Origin: Poseidonibacter lekithochrous
Lineage (GTDB): Bacteria; Campylobacterota; Campylobacteria; Campylobacterales; Arcobacteraceae
Reading direction: 5' to 3'
NCBI RefSeq assembly: GCF_013283835.1
Contig: NZ_CP054052.1
Coordinates: forward strand, 2,046,001 to 2,110,000
Length of the DNA stretch: 64,000 nucleotides
Part shown: positions 1-8,607 of the stretch, piece by piece
How the letters are laid out: each line of letters opens with the position of its first letter
How positions within the stretch are numbered: position 1 is the first letter of the stretch
Position numbers and translations under genes: made by a program
The notes under the pieces: model-generated
The model's input: only the letters and a program-made list of their open reading frames with translations
What the model was told of the DNA's origin: nothing
The model's database searches: none

Positions 1-305
1 TTTTTAAGATAATCATCACAACCATTGTTAAAACCTTTTTGCAAAGTTTCTTTATCTTTGTATGATGTTAAAAAAATTGAAGGGGTTTGATCACCTGAAC
101 TTCTAAGTTGTTCAAGAAGGTCAAGACCATTTATTTTTGGTACATTAATATCAAAAATATATAAGTCATATTTATTTTCATAGTTTAAATCTAAGCAAGC
201 TTCACCGTCATAAGCAATATCTACACAAAAACCCTCATCTTCCAAAAAGTCCTCTAATGTACTTGCAAATAGTTCATCATCTTCTAAAACCAATATCTTA
301 TGCAA
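1..305 (-). CDS. Response regulator receiver domain, cut by window edge
   Basis: About 101 N-terminal residues of a CheY-like receiver domain are visible; the C-terminus lies outside the window. The start is a TTG at 305 preceded by an AAGGAT ribosome binding site, giving MHKILVLEDDE. The acidic pair D9/D10 and the phosphoacceptor D52 in the IFDINVP motif are present. The late motif GCDDYLKK marks the region just before the end of the receiver. The second regulator of the window (21950-22591) has the same DINVP and CDDYLKKPF signatures and an OmpR-type DNA-binding domain, so this is probably also an OmpR-family regulator, but its output domain cannot be seen. Confident on the domain, open on target and partner kinase. 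Confidence 0.85.
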   Translation of the reverse strand, partial: MHKILVLEDDELFASTLEDFLEDEGFCVDIAYDGEACLDLNYENKYDLYIFDINVPKINGLDLLEQLRSSGDQTPSIFLTSYKDKETLQKGFNNGCDDYLK

Positions 306-385
306 TAAATATCCTTGATTAAATTCATATTTTATTATTATAGTTATAAATAGTTAAAAATGTGTTAATTAAAATAAAAAGTAAG

Positions 386-420
386 CTTTAAAGATTTTAA
401 ATTATTTAAAATCTTTAAAG
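386..420 (-). terminator. Intrinsic terminator overlapping the end of trmL
   Basis: A 16-17 bp perfect inverted repeat (arms 386-402 and 404-420) covers the last codons and stop of trmL. Read on the minus strand it is followed by a T-rich tail (revcomp of 371-385). The sequence shows this directly; terminator function is inferred. Confidence 0.75.
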
Positions 421-866
421 TTTTGTCTTAATGCTTCATAAGCAATAATAGATACTGAGTTTGCAATATTTAAACTTCTAGCATCATTTGTCATAGGAAT
501 AGTAATACAAGATTCTTCTCTTTTATCTAATACTTCTTGAGGAAGTCCAGCATCTTCTCTACCGAAGTAAAAATAATCACCAGTATTAAATTCTGCATCA
601 AAGTAATTTTGAGTTGTTTTAGTTGTTGCAAAGAAGTGTCTAGGAGAGAATGGATTCTTTTCCCAAAACTCTTCAATATTTTCATACTCTCTCACATCTA
701 ATTCAAACCAATAATCAAGCCCTGCTCGTCTTACTTCTTTTTCTGTAATATCACCAAAACCATAAGGTTTAATAAGGTGTAAAGTACAATCCATAGCAAA
801 TGCTAATCTTCCTATTGTACCTACGTTTCCTGGCATTCTAGGTTCTAATAAAACAAGATTAAACAT
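402..866 (-). CDS. trmL: tRNA (cytidine(34)-2'-O)-methyltransferase TrmL
   Basis: This 154-residue SPOUT-class (SpoU/TrmH-like) methyltransferase has the usual TrmL length and would 2'-O-methylate the wobble nucleotide of leucine tRNAs using SAM. The N-terminus carries the family motif LVLLEPRMPGNVGTIGRLA. The C-terminal knot region is visible as FGREDAGLP, then IPMTNDARSLNIANSVSI, which forms the SAM-binding trefoil knot and carries the conserved asparagines. The start codon overlaps the purU stop by one base (TAATG), so the two are translationally coupled. A strong hairpin overlaps its own stop codon. The family is clear; the exact tRNA target comes from family knowledge. Confidence 0.93.
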   Translation of the reverse strand: MFNLVLLEPRMPGNVGTIGRLAFAMDCTLHLIKPYGFGDITEKEVRRAGLDYWFELDVREYENIEEFWEKNPFSPRHFFATTKTTQNYFDAEFNTGDYFYFGREDAGLPQEVLDKREESCITIPMTNDARSLNIANSVSIIAYEALRQNFKDFK

Positions 867-1702
867 TATAAAATCACCGTCTTATTTCCATGAACAAATA
901 CTTTATCATCAAGTAATAATTGGAAAGCATTTGAAAGTACGATTTTTTCTACGTTTCTTCCTGCTTTTCTCATATCTTGCCATGAGTATGAATGGTCAAC
1001 TCTTACAACGTCTTGAGAGATAATTGGACCTTCATCTAAATCATTAGTTACATAATGTGCAGTTGCTCCAATAATCTTAACACCTCTTTGGTGTGCTTGT
1101 TTATATGGGTTTGCACCAATAAATGCTGGTAAGAATGAATGATGAATATTTAAAACTTTTTTAGGGAAATTTCCTACAAATTTAGAAGTTAAAATTCTCA
1201 TATATTTTGCTAATACAATTAATTCTGGTTCATATTTATTGATTTCTTCAATCATTAAATCTTCATGAGTTTCTCTCTCCATACCTTCTGCACTAATACA
1301 AGTGAAAGGAATTCCAAACTTCTCAACTAAATCTCTTAAATCTTCATGGTTTGCAATTACAGCTTTGATATCTGCATTTAATTCCCCATCAATATATCTG
1401 ATTAATAAGTCACCTAAAACATGTGTTTCTTTAGTTGCTAAAATAACTACATCTTTTTTAGTTTTTTTATTTAGTTTGATTTCTGCATTTGGAGGTAAAA
1501 CTTCGTTTAACTCTTTAAGTAAGATATTTTTTGAAACGTTTCCAGAGATAATTGTTCTCATAAAAAATTTGTTAGTTTCTGAATCTACATATTCAGCATT
1601 TTGTTCTATATTTAAGTTGTTTGCAAAAAGAACTTTTGAAATGTTATAAACAAGTCCTTTTGCATCTTCAGTATCTATTAAAAGTATATACTTATCCATC
1701 AT
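866..1702 (-). CDS. purU: Formyltetrahydrofolate deformylase PurU
   Basis: This 278-residue protein matches PurU, which hydrolyses 10-formyl-THF to formate and THF, supplying formate to purine synthesis and balancing the one-carbon pool. The order is an N-terminal ACT-like regulatory domain (about residues 4-85, starting YILLIDTEDAKGLV) and then a formyltransferase-fold domain. The catalytic signature is LNIHHSFLPAFIGANPY, with the Asn-His-Asp set completed by the aspartate in DLDEGPIISQ. The start ATG at 1702 is followed by a second ATG; both sit after a GGAT ribosome site. It is transcribed with trmL. Length and motifs match the family and nothing looks broken. Confidence 0.95.
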   Translation of the reverse strand: MMDKYILLIDTEDAKGLVYNISKVLFANNLNIEQNAEYVDSETNKFFMRTIISGNVSKNILLKELNEVLPPNAEIKLNKKTKKDVVILATKETHVLGDLLIRYIDGELNADIKAVIANHEDLRDLVEKFGIPFTCISAEGMERETHEDLMIEEINKYEPELIVLAKYMRILTSKFVGNFPKKVLNIHHSFLPAFIGANPYKQAHQRGVKIIGATAHYVTNDLDEGPIISQDVVRVDHSYSWQDMRKAGRNVEKIVLSNAFQLLLDDKVFVHGNKTVIL

Positions 1703-1710
1703 TATCCTAT

Positions 1711-1740
1711 ATTATTCTCGTTAAATTTGACGAGAATAAT
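1711..1740. terminator. Hairpin between pyk and purU
   Basis: Perfect 11-bp arms (1711-1721 and 1730-1740) surround an 8-base loop. There is no long T-run, so it may be a weak terminator for pyk or an mRNA-stabilising structure ahead of purU. Confidence 0.5.
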
Positions 1741-1753
1741 ACCATTTTATTGA

Positions 1754-3217
1754 TTAATAGTTAATATATTTTTTTTTGCTTATTACATAATTTAAATAAT
1801 ATTTTATTTCAGAGCTATTTAGTACTTTAATTGTATTTGTACTACCAGGAACTCCTGCTGGATAACCTATAGTTACAATGTATGGACCATTTTCATCAAG
1901 CTGATTTCTATTCTTTAAAATCTTCAACATTTTTTTTATCATTCTACTAGCCCTTGCTTCTTTAAACTTAGCAATTGGTTCAACACCCCAAATAGGATTT
2001 AAAGAATTTAAAACTTTGCTACTATGAGTAAAAGCATAAATAGGTGACTTTGGTCTATATCTAGACATTTTAATAGCAGATTTTCCAGAACTTGTTAGGG
2101 ATAATATTGCTTTTGCATCTAAATCATCAGCTAGTTTTGTAACTGTTGCTTGTATCACATCAAATTCATCAAGATACTCAAACTTATCTTGTTTTTCATA
2201 TTTGTATATCTCTTCAGTTTTTAGAATAATATTACTCATAGTATTTACCACATTTATTGGATTTTCACCAACAGCTGTTTCTTCACTAAGCATTACAACA
2301 TCAGTTCCATCAAGAACAGCATTTGCAACATCAGATATTTCTGCTCTTGTTGCTCTTTCATTATCTGTCATAGATAACAACATTTGTGTTGCTGTAATTA
2401 CTGGAATTCCTGCTTCATTTGATTTTCTAATTAACATCTTTTGAATTGTAGGAACATCATAATAAGGAACTTCAATACCTAAATCACCCCTAGCAACCAT
2501 TATTCCATCGCTATGAGATATTATTTCATCGATATTTTCAACTGCATCAAATTTTTCAATCTTTGCTATTAGTTTTCCATCATAGCCATTTAATAAACTT
2601 CTAGCTTTTTGCATATCTTTTGCATTTTGAACAAAAGAGATTGCAAAATAGTCTACTGCATTTTCAACTCCCCATGCAATATCTTCTTCGTCTTTTTTAG
2701 TAATAACATTAATATCAATTTGTGTATTTGGGAAATTTACACCTTTTTTAGAAGATAAAGTACCATTATTTTCTATTCTTGCTTGTACATCTCCATCGAT
2801 TTTAATTACTTTTGCTCTAATTGTTCCATCATATAAATATATATATTCATCAAGTTTTATTTTCTTTAAAATATCTGGATAATTTATAGAAACTATATAT
2901 TCGTTTTCGCACTTTTGATAACCAATTATTTCTTCAGATAAAAAAGTGATTAAATCATCTTTTTTTAACTCAAACTTCTCTTTTAATTCTCCAACTCTAA
3001 CCTTTGGGCCAGAAATATCTTGAAGTACCCCTACAGTCTTATCTAAATTTGTCATTGCAATTCTAATTGTATTTAATGTTTTCAAATGGTATTTATGTGT
3101 TCCATGTGAAAAATTTAAACGAAACATATTTACGCCAGATTTTATTAAACCTTCTATAGTATCAAGGTCATCACTATTTGGCCCTAGTGTTGCTAATATT
3201 TTTGTTTTCTTTTCGAT
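1754..3217 (-). CDS. pyk: Pyruvate kinase, apparently with a non-AUG (ATC) start
   Basis: This is pyruvate kinase, making pyruvate and ATP from phosphoenolpyruvate and ADP. The first in-frame ATG (3127) would remove strand one of the barrel. The open frame continues upstream through TKILATLGPNSDDLDTIEG, the universal pyruvate kinase N-terminus. No ATG, GTG or TTG precedes it before the AAGGAG ribosome site at 3223-3228. The best-spaced codon is ATC at 3217 (5 bases), or ATT at 3220. That gives 487 residues, normal for the family. Motifs seen: FRLNFSHGTH (substrate and K+ site), KIEKFDAVENI, MVARGDLGIEVP and ATQMLLSMTDNERATRAE. It follows the aldehyde dehydrogenase by 31 bases and is probably co-transcribed with it from an operator-bearing promoter. 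Confidence 0.9.
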   Translation of the reverse strand: MEKKTKILATLGPNSDDLDTIEGLIKSGVNMFRLNFSHGTHKYHLKTLNTIRIAMTNLDKTVGVLQDISGPKVRVGELKEKFELKKDDLITFLSEEIIGYQKCENEYIVSINYPDILKKIKLDEYIYLYDGTIRAKVIKIDGDVQARIENNGTLSSKKGVNFPNTQIDINVITKKDEEDIAWGVENAVDYFAISFVQNAKDMQKARSLLNGYDGKLIAKIEKFDAVENIDEIISHSDGIMVARGDLGIEVPYYDVPTIQKMLIRKSNEAGIPVITATQMLLSMTDNERATRAEISDVANAVLDGTDVVMLSEETAVGENPINVVNTMSNIILKTEEIYKYEKQDKFEYLDEFDVIQATVTKLADDLDAKAILSLTSSGKSAIKMSRYRPKSPIYAFTHSSKVLNSLNPIWGVEPIAKFKEARASRMIKKMLKILKNRNQLDENGPYIVTIGYPAGVPGSTNTIKVLNSSEIKYYLNYVISKKKYINY

Positions 3218-3231
3218 AATATCTCCTTTAC

Positions 3232-3256
3232 AATACTAGAAAATATTTCTAGTATT
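3232..3256 (-). other. Hairpin between aldehyde dehydrogenase and pyk
   Basis: Perfect 11-bp arms (3232-3242 and 3246-3256) with an ATA loop overlap the aldehyde dehydrogenase stop and end three bases before the pyk ribosome site region. It could uncouple the two genes, act as a weak terminator or protect the 5' end of a processed pyk mRNA. Confidence 0.5.
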
Positions 3257-4742
3257 TGATGTATGCTGTTTTAGTAGAAGTATAAAAATCCATCGCAGCA
3301 TATGATTTTTCTCTAGAACCGTAAGATGAACCTTTTTTACCACCAAATGGTACATGATTATCCATTCCTGCAGTTGGAAGATTAATCATTACATTTCCAA
3401 TATCAGCATCGTGTTTAAATTGCATTGCTCTTTTTAAATTGTTAGTAATAATTCCACCAGAAAGTCCAAACTCTGTATCATTTAATACATCAATTGCTTC
3501 TTCATAGTCTTTTACTTTTATAACACAAGCAATAGCACCAAACATCTCTTCTTGATTAATTCTCATACTTGATTTACCATCAACAAAAAGTGCAGGAGAG
3601 AAGTAGTATCCATCTGTTTCAGCTTTAATAGCTTCACCACCACAAACCAATGTAGCACCCTCTTCTATTCCTAATTTAATATATGCAAGATTAGAATCTA
3701 GTTGTTTTTTATCTATACAAGGGCCAATTTGGCTAGTAGGATTCATTGCATTACCAACAACTAAAGATTTCATCTTAGTTTTAAAAGCTTCAATAAACTC
3801 TTCATAAATTCCCTCAGTTACAACTAACTTTGAACAAGAAGTACATTTTTGACCATTTGCATTATAAGCGCCTTTAATAGCCGCATCAACTGCAATATTA
3901 ATATCAGCATCATCTAAAATAACAAGTGAATTTTTACTTCCCATTTCAAGTTGAAGTTTAGTCATAGATGTAATTGATCTTCTTGCTAGTTCTTTTCCAA
4001 CACCAACTGAACCTGTGAATGTAATTGCTTTTACCTTTGTTGATTCAGCTAAAGCATTTCCAATAACTCCACCTTTTCCAAATACTAGTGAAAATACACC
4101 TTTTGGTAATTTTGTTGAGTCAATAATTTTTGCTAAGATATAAGCAATAGCAGGAGTTGAGCTTGAAGGCTTTAAAATCACAGAATTCCCATATGCTAAA
4201 GCTGGTGCAATTTTCCACGCAGCAATTGCTAAAGGATAATTCCATGGAGTAATAACACCCACAACACCCACGGGTTCATTAATAACTTCAATATCAACTG
4301 AATCTCTAGGTGAGTCCATAAATGCACCTTTTGTTCTAATTGATTCAGAGGCAAAATAAGAAAAGAATTCAGCAGATTTCACAACTTCATCTGTAGCTTC
4401 TTTTATTGGTTTACCAGCTTCTCTTGAAATAATTTCTCCATAATAATCTTTATCTGACATTAATTTATTGGCAATATCATTTAAGATTTCTTGTCTTAAA
4501 TAAATAGATGATTTCCCCCAATCTTTTTGTACATCTTTCGCAAAATTAATCGTGTCAAAAATATGATCATATGTACCTCTATAAAATGTACATACTTTGT
4601 CTAATGTATTAGAAGGGTTTATATTTTCACTTATTTCATGACTAGCTTTCCACTCTCCTGCAATAAGATTTTTCATTGGTTCATTACTTACTGTATCTCT
4701 AAAGTTTGATTTTAATATTTCTTCTTGTTTTAAGTTTTTCAT
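3249..4742 (-). CDS. NAD(P)-dependent aldehyde dehydrogenase
   Basis: This 497-residue protein is a full-length aldehyde dehydrogenase that would oxidise an aldehyde to the acid with NAD(P)+. Visible active-site parts are the oxyanion Asn168 in TPWNYP, the nucleotide-fold motif TFTGSVGVGK (about 241-250), general base Glu266 in LEMGSK (Gly-Gly is usual, here Gly-Ser) and nucleophile Cys300 in NGQKCTSCSK. The substrate cannot be read from the sequence. The context of glycerol kinase and a glycerol importer, and an upstream operator like the one near glpD, suggest a three-carbon aldehyde such as glyceraldehyde or 3-hydroxypropionaldehyde; this is inference. Pyk follows in the same orientation. 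Confidence 0.9.
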   Translation of the reverse strand: MKNLKQEEILKSNFRDTVSNEPMKNLIAGEWKASHEISENINPSNTLDKVCTFYRGTYDHIFDTINFAKDVQKDWGKSSIYLRQEILNDIANKLMSDKDYYGEIISREAGKPIKEATDEVVKSAEFFSYFASESIRTKGAFMDSPRDSVDIEVINEPVGVVGVITPWNYPLAIAAWKIAPALAYGNSVILKPSSSTPAIAYILAKIIDSTKLPKGVFSLVFGKGGVIGNALAESTKVKAITFTGSVGVGKELARRSITSMTKLQLEMGSKNSLVILDDADINIAVDAAIKGAYNANGQKCTSCSKLVVTEGIYEEFIEAFKTKMKSLVVGNAMNPTSQIGPCIDKKQLDSNLAYIKLGIEEGATLVCGGEAIKAETDGYYFSPALFVDGKSSMRINQEEMFGAIACVIKVKDYEEAIDVLNDTEFGLSGGIITNNLKRAMQFKHDADIGNVMINLPTAGMDNHVPFGGKKGSSYGSREKSYAAMDFYTSTKTAYIKY

Positions 4743-4758
4743 AGTAGTCCTTTTTGGC

Positions 4759-4827
4759 TATTTGTTATAACATTATAATGTCTATAATCTTAGTTTTAAC
4801 TTAATCATTATAATGTTATAACAAATA
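4759..4827. promoter_or_regulatory. Long inverted-repeat operator upstream of aldehyde dehydrogenase
   Basis: A perfect 22-bp inverted repeat (arms 4759-4780 and 4806-4827, spacer 25 bases) lies just upstream of the aldehyde dehydrogenase start. Each arm contains the 10-mer AACATTATAA (4769-4778, and its reverse complement at 4808-4817). The same 10-mer occurs three times in the glpS-glpD gap. This looks like a paired binding site for the GntR/HutC-type regulators encoded at 14.6-16.1 kb; the protein-site match is inferred. Confidence 0.7.
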
Positions 4828-4920
4828 TATAATCTATAAATTAAATACATAAGTAATAATATATATAGTATTTAAAAAAAGAATTTTTATTTATTTGAGT
4901 AGTTTTTTAGATAAAAAGTA

Positions 4921-4947
4921 TTTAAGGATGAAAATATCATCCTTAAA
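4921..4947 (-). terminator. Terminator downstream of glpK
   Basis: Perfect 10-bp arms TTTAAGGATG (4921-4930) and CATCCTTAAA (4938-4947) with a 7-base loop. On the minus strand the stem is followed by a T-rich stretch (ACTTTTTATC). It separates the glycerol import/kinase operon from the aldehyde dehydrogenase operon. Confidence 0.75.
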
Positions 4948-4983
4948 ATTTGTAGAAGTTATTAATAAAATATAAGAATAATT

Positions 4984-6480
4984 CTATGATAATGTTCGTC
5001 TAACTGAATCTTTCCATCCATCATAAAGTTTTTCTCTTGTAGTATTATCCATTGAAGAATCAAATCTTCTCTCTAGAATCCAGTTTTTAGAAAATTCCTC
5101 TTGATTTGGATAAAATCCAGTTTTCATACCAGCTAACCAAGCAACACCTAAAGCAGTTGTTTCTAAGATTTCAGGTCTATCAATTGTTGCATCTAAAATA
5201 TTTGATAGAAATTGCATAGTATAATCAGAAGCTGCCATACCACCATCAACTCTTAAAATTGTTTTATTTGTTAACGGTTCATCAAAACTACTTAAATCAT
5301 CATTCATCGCATCAAGTAAATCTCTCGTTTGATATGCAACACTCTCTAAAGCTGCTCTTGAAAACTCTTTTGGTCCAGAACCACGAGTAAGTCCATAAAT
5401 AGCACCTCTACACTTAGTATCCCAATAAGGAGCACCAAGACCTGTAAAAGCAGGCACTAAATAGAGTTGTTGATTCATATCAGCATCTTTTGCTAACTCT
5501 TGAGCTTCTTTAGCTTCATTAATAATTTTTAAGCCATCTCTTAACCATTGTATAACTGCACCTGCAATAAAAATTGAACCCTCTAAAGCATAAGATGTTT
5601 TACCATCAATTCTATATGCAATAGTAGTTAAAAGTTTATTTTTTGATGTAACCATTTTTTCACCAATATTTAAAAGTGCAAAACATCCAGTTCCATAAGT
5701 AGATTTAACCATTCCCGGTTCAAAACAAGCTTGTCCAACAGCAGCACTTTGTTGATCCCCAGCTACTCCATTTATAGGTATTTCTTTTCCAAAAAAATCT
5801 TCACTAACTAAACCAAAATCATCAGCACAATCTTTTACTTCTGGAAGTATATTCATAGGAATATCTAATAATTTACAAATATCCTCATCCCATTTGTTAG
5901 TTTTGATATTATAAAGCATTGTTCTAGCAGCATTTGTAGCATCTGTTAAATGTTTCTCTCCATTTGTTAATTTCCAAATTAAAAATGAATCAACTGTTCC
6001 AAATAATAAATCTCCATCAACAGCTTTTTGTTTTGCACCTTCTACATTTTCAAGAATCCATCTTAATTTCATTCCTGAAAAATAAGGATCAAATAAAAGT
6101 CCTGTTTTTTCAATAATCATTTTTTCATAACCAGATTTTTTAAACTCATTACATTCATCTGCTGTTCTTCTATCTTGCCAAACAATTGCATTGTAAATAG
6201 CTTCTCCTGTATGTTTATCCCAAACAACAGTAGTTTCTCTTTGATTAGTAATTCCTATAGATACAATATCTTCAATATTTGCATTTGCTTCTTTTAGTAC
6301 ATTCTTACAAGAATTTAACACTGTTTCAAATAAATCATTTGAATTATGTTCAACCCATCCTGAATTTGGAAAATATTGAGGGAATTCTTCTTGTGATGTT
6401 GCTTCAATTTTCATCTGTTTATTAAACAGTATAGCACGGCTTGAAGTTGTACCTTGATCTATTGCTAATATATATTTCAT
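4984..6480 (-). CDS. glpK: Glycerol kinase
   Basis: This 498-residue FGGY-family kinase phosphorylates glycerol to sn-glycerol-3-phosphate. Motifs: the N-terminal phosphate loop [12 protein letters not shown], the nearby [11 protein letters not shown] segment with the glycerol-binding Arg-Glu pair, [13 protein letters not shown] with the catalytic Asp, and the ATP-binding [11 protein letters not shown] and [16 protein letters not shown] near the C-terminus. Length matches bacterial GlpK. It is the last gene of a minus-strand unit starting at glpS, so imported glycerol is trapped directly as G3P, which the divergent glpD then oxidises. A hairpin terminator follows the stop. The assignment is secure. 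Confidence 0.97.
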   Translation of the reverse strand: MKYILAIDQGTTSSRAILFNKQMKIEATSQEEFPQYFPNSGWVEHNSNDLFETVLNSCKNVLKEANANIEDIVSIGITNQRETTVVWDKHTGEAIYNAIVWQDRRTADECNEFKKSGYEKMIIEKTGLLFDPYFSGMKLRWILENVEGAKQKAVDGDLLFGTVDSFLIWKLTNGEKHLTDATNAARTMLYNIKTNKWDEDICKLLDIPMNILPEVKDCADDFGLVSEDFFGKEIPINGVAGDQQSAAVGQACFEPGMVKSTYGTGCFALLNIGEKMVTSKNKLLTTIAYRIDGKTSYALEGSIFIAGAVIQWLRDGLKIINEAKEAQELAKDADMNQQLYLVPAFTGLGAPYWDTKCRGAIYGLTRGSGPKEFSRAALESVAYQTRDLLDAMNDDLSSFDEPLTNKTILRVDGGMAASDYTMQFLSNILDATIDRPEILETTALGVAWLAGMKTGFYPNQEEFSKNWILERRFDSSMDNTTREKLYDGWKDSVRRTLS

Positions 6481-6573
6481 GATTGCCTACTTAAGTATGT
6501 TAGTTTGTTAGTATTTTTGATATTAGTATAGCTAAGTTGAGAAAAACTCTCAACTATAACTATTTGTATAATG

Positions 6574-8280
6574 TTATTTGTTTGTCCAAGATTTAATTAG
6601 TTCATCATAAGAAACTGTCATTGGAGTTGGTTTCTCATTTGCTAATTTAGCTTTTGGAGAACCTGGTTGTTTTAACCAATATTCTGCATCGCTTTTTTTG
6701 TTAAGTTTTGGACCGATATCACCTTGTACACCAGCTCTTTCAATTCTTTTAAGAACTTTTTCTTGTGCTTTACAAAGTGCATCTAGTGCTGCTTGTGCAG
6801 TTTTTTGACCTGATGAAGCATCACCAATATTTTGCCACCATAATTGTGCTAATTTTGGATAATCAGGTACATTTGTTCCAGTTGGAGACCATTGTACTCT
6901 TGCTGGAGATCTATAGAATTCTACTAAACCACCAAGTTTAGGTGCTCTCTCTGTGAATGATTTATGATTAATAGATGATTCTCTAATAAATGTTAAACCA
7001 ACATGTGATTTCTTTAAATCAACTGTTTTCGATGTAACGAACTGAGCATATAACCACGCAGCTTGAGCATTTTTAACAGGAGTTGATTTCATTAAAGTCC
7101 ATGAACCAGCATCTTGATAACCAATTTTAGTACCTTCAGTCCAGTAAGCACCATGAGGTGATGGAGCCATTCTCCATTTTGGAGTACCATCTTCATTTAC
7201 TACAGCAATTTTTTCTTTTACCATATCAGCTGTAAATGCTGTATACCAGAACATTTGTTGAGCAATTTCACCTTGAGCTGGAACTGGTCCTGCTTCTGAG
7301 AATACCATACCCGCAGCACTTGGTGGTGCATATTTCTTTAACCATTCAGAATATTTTTCAATTGCATAAACAGCAGCTGGTGAGTTAGTAGCTCCCCCTC
7401 TTTGTACACAAGACCCAACTGGTTGAGACTTATCATTTACTCTAATTCCCCATTCATCAACAGGAAGACCATTTGGCTCACCTACATCACCCATACCTGC
7501 CATTGACATCCATGCATCTGTAAATCTCCAACCTAAAGATGGATCTTTTTTACCATAATCCATATGTCCATAAACTTTTTTACCATCAATTTCTCGACCA
7601 GTAAAGAACTCAGCAATATCTTCATATGCAGACCAGTTAACTGGAACACCTAATTCATAACCATATTTAGCTTTAAAATCAGCCATATTTTTTGGATCAG
7701 TGAACCAATCGTATCTAAACCAATATAAGTTGGCAAATTGTTGATCAGGTAATTGATATAATTTTCCATCAGGACCAGTTGTAAATGAAGTACCGATGAA
7801 ATCTTTTAAATCTAAACCTGGATTTGTAACAGCTTTACCTTCACCAGCCATCCAATCAGTTAAATCTCTAGCTTGTTTATATCTCCAGTGAGTTCCGATT
7901 AAATCAGAATCATTAATATAAGCATCGTATATATTTTGACCTGTTTGCATTTGTGTTTGTAATTTTTCAACAACATCACCTTCACCGATAATGTCATGGA
8001 TTACTTTAATTCCTGTTAAATCATAGAATGCTTTTGTTAATGTTTTACTTTCATAAACATGAGTTCCAATACCTTCTGATACAACTTTAATAGTCATACC
8101 CTTATAAGGCATTGCGGCTTTTTCAAACCAATCAAGTTCGCTTTTTTGTTCAGCTTTAGTTAATACTGATGGTTGAAATTCATCCATCCATTTACTCATA
8201 TCCGCCGCATTTAATGAAGAAGCGCTTAAACCTAATATAGCTGCAAAAACCGATGTACTAATCTTATTTCTTATTTTCAT
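6574..8280 (-). CDS. glpV: Glycerol ABC transporter substrate-binding protein
   Basis: This 568-residue periplasmic binding protein has a clear signal peptide (MKIRNKISTSVFAAILGLSA, cleavage likely after SLNA). It is much larger than ordinary sugar-binding proteins but matches the size of the GlpV type described for the rhizobial glycerol importer. The mature protein is rich in tryptophan and aromatic residues, with segments such as YWFRYDWFTDP and PSPHGAYWTEGTKIGYQDAGSW that resemble family 1 binding proteins. It lies directly downstream of the permeases and the DUF2160 gene and upstream of glycerol kinase. Glycerol as ligand is inferred from the operon; another polyol is possible. Confidence 0.88.
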   Translation of the reverse strand: MKIRNKISTSVFAAILGLSASSLNAADMSKWMDEFQPSVLTKAEQKSELDWFEKAAMPYKGMTIKVVSEGIGTHVYESKTLTKAFYDLTGIKVIHDIIGEGDVVEKLQTQMQTGQNIYDAYINDSDLIGTHWRYKQARDLTDWMAGEGKAVTNPGLDLKDFIGTSFTTGPDGKLYQLPDQQFANLYWFRYDWFTDPKNMADFKAKYGYELGVPVNWSAYEDIAEFFTGREIDGKKVYGHMDYGKKDPSLGWRFTDAWMSMAGMGDVGEPNGLPVDEWGIRVNDKSQPVGSCVQRGGATNSPAAVYAIEKYSEWLKKYAPPSAAGMVFSEAGPVPAQGEIAQQMFWYTAFTADMVKEKIAVVNEDGTPKWRMAPSPHGAYWTEGTKIGYQDAGSWTLMKSTPVKNAQAAWLYAQFVTSKTVDLKKSHVGLTFIRESSINHKSFTERAPKLGGLVEFYRSPARVQWSPTGTNVPDYPKLAQLWWQNIGDASSGQKTAQAALDALCKAQEKVLKRIERAGVQGDIGPKLNKKSDAEYWLKQPGSPKAKLANEKPTPMTVSYDELIKSWTNK

Positions 8281-8317
8281 TTTCTCTCCTTAAAATTTAA
8301 ATATATTACAATTAGTT

Positions 8318-8596
8318 TTATACCCAACGGAAAACCGCAAGAGCATAAACAAAACAAACAATCATTCCCCCATAAATTGGAGCACCAAACATTGCCAACC
8401 AAGCTAGGCAAATAAATGCCGAGCCTAATAGACTAAGAAAAAGTCTATCACCTGGGGTGGTTTCAATTCGTAGAATCCCTACCCGTGGTGCTTGAGGCCA
8501 TTTTATTGCCCAAACAGTCATACCTATTAAAGCTATAAATATACTTATAAAGAATATCGCTGTACCGCTTGTCCAAGCCATCCATGATAAATCCAT
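8318..8596 (-). CDS. Small DUF2160 membrane protein of the glycerol importer operon
   Basis: This 92-residue protein has about three hydrophobic segments (about residues 10-32, 50-70 and 72-90) around a short loop with GILRIETTPGDR. It matches the DUF2160 family, small membrane proteins found between the permease and binding-protein genes of rhizobial-type glycerol (Glp STPQV) importers, sometimes called GlpU there. Its role is unknown; it may be an accessory subunit or a chaperone of the permease complex. The gene sits 11 bases after glpQ and 37 before glpV in the same orientation. Family recognition is from memory of the domain and context. Confidence 0.8.
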   Translation of the reverse strand: MDLSWMAWTSGTAIFFISIFIALIGMTVWAIKWPQAPRVGILRIETTPGDRLFLSLLGSAFICLAWLAMFGAPIYGGMIVCFVYALAVFRWV

Positions 8597-8607
8597 ACTA
8601 AACCTCC

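Noticed and set aside
1302-1649. A 115-codon plus-strand frame inside purU
   Set aside because: It is antisense to a clear enzyme gene and shows the Ser/Leu/Phe-rich composition typical of shadows; many similar frames (for example 16310-17269 opposite malic enzyme) were rejected for the same reason.
3127-3129. ATG at 3127 as the pyruvate kinase start
   Set aside because: It would remove the conserved N-terminal ATLGP strand, and has no ribosome site upstream, whereas the longer frame is preceded by AAGGAG.
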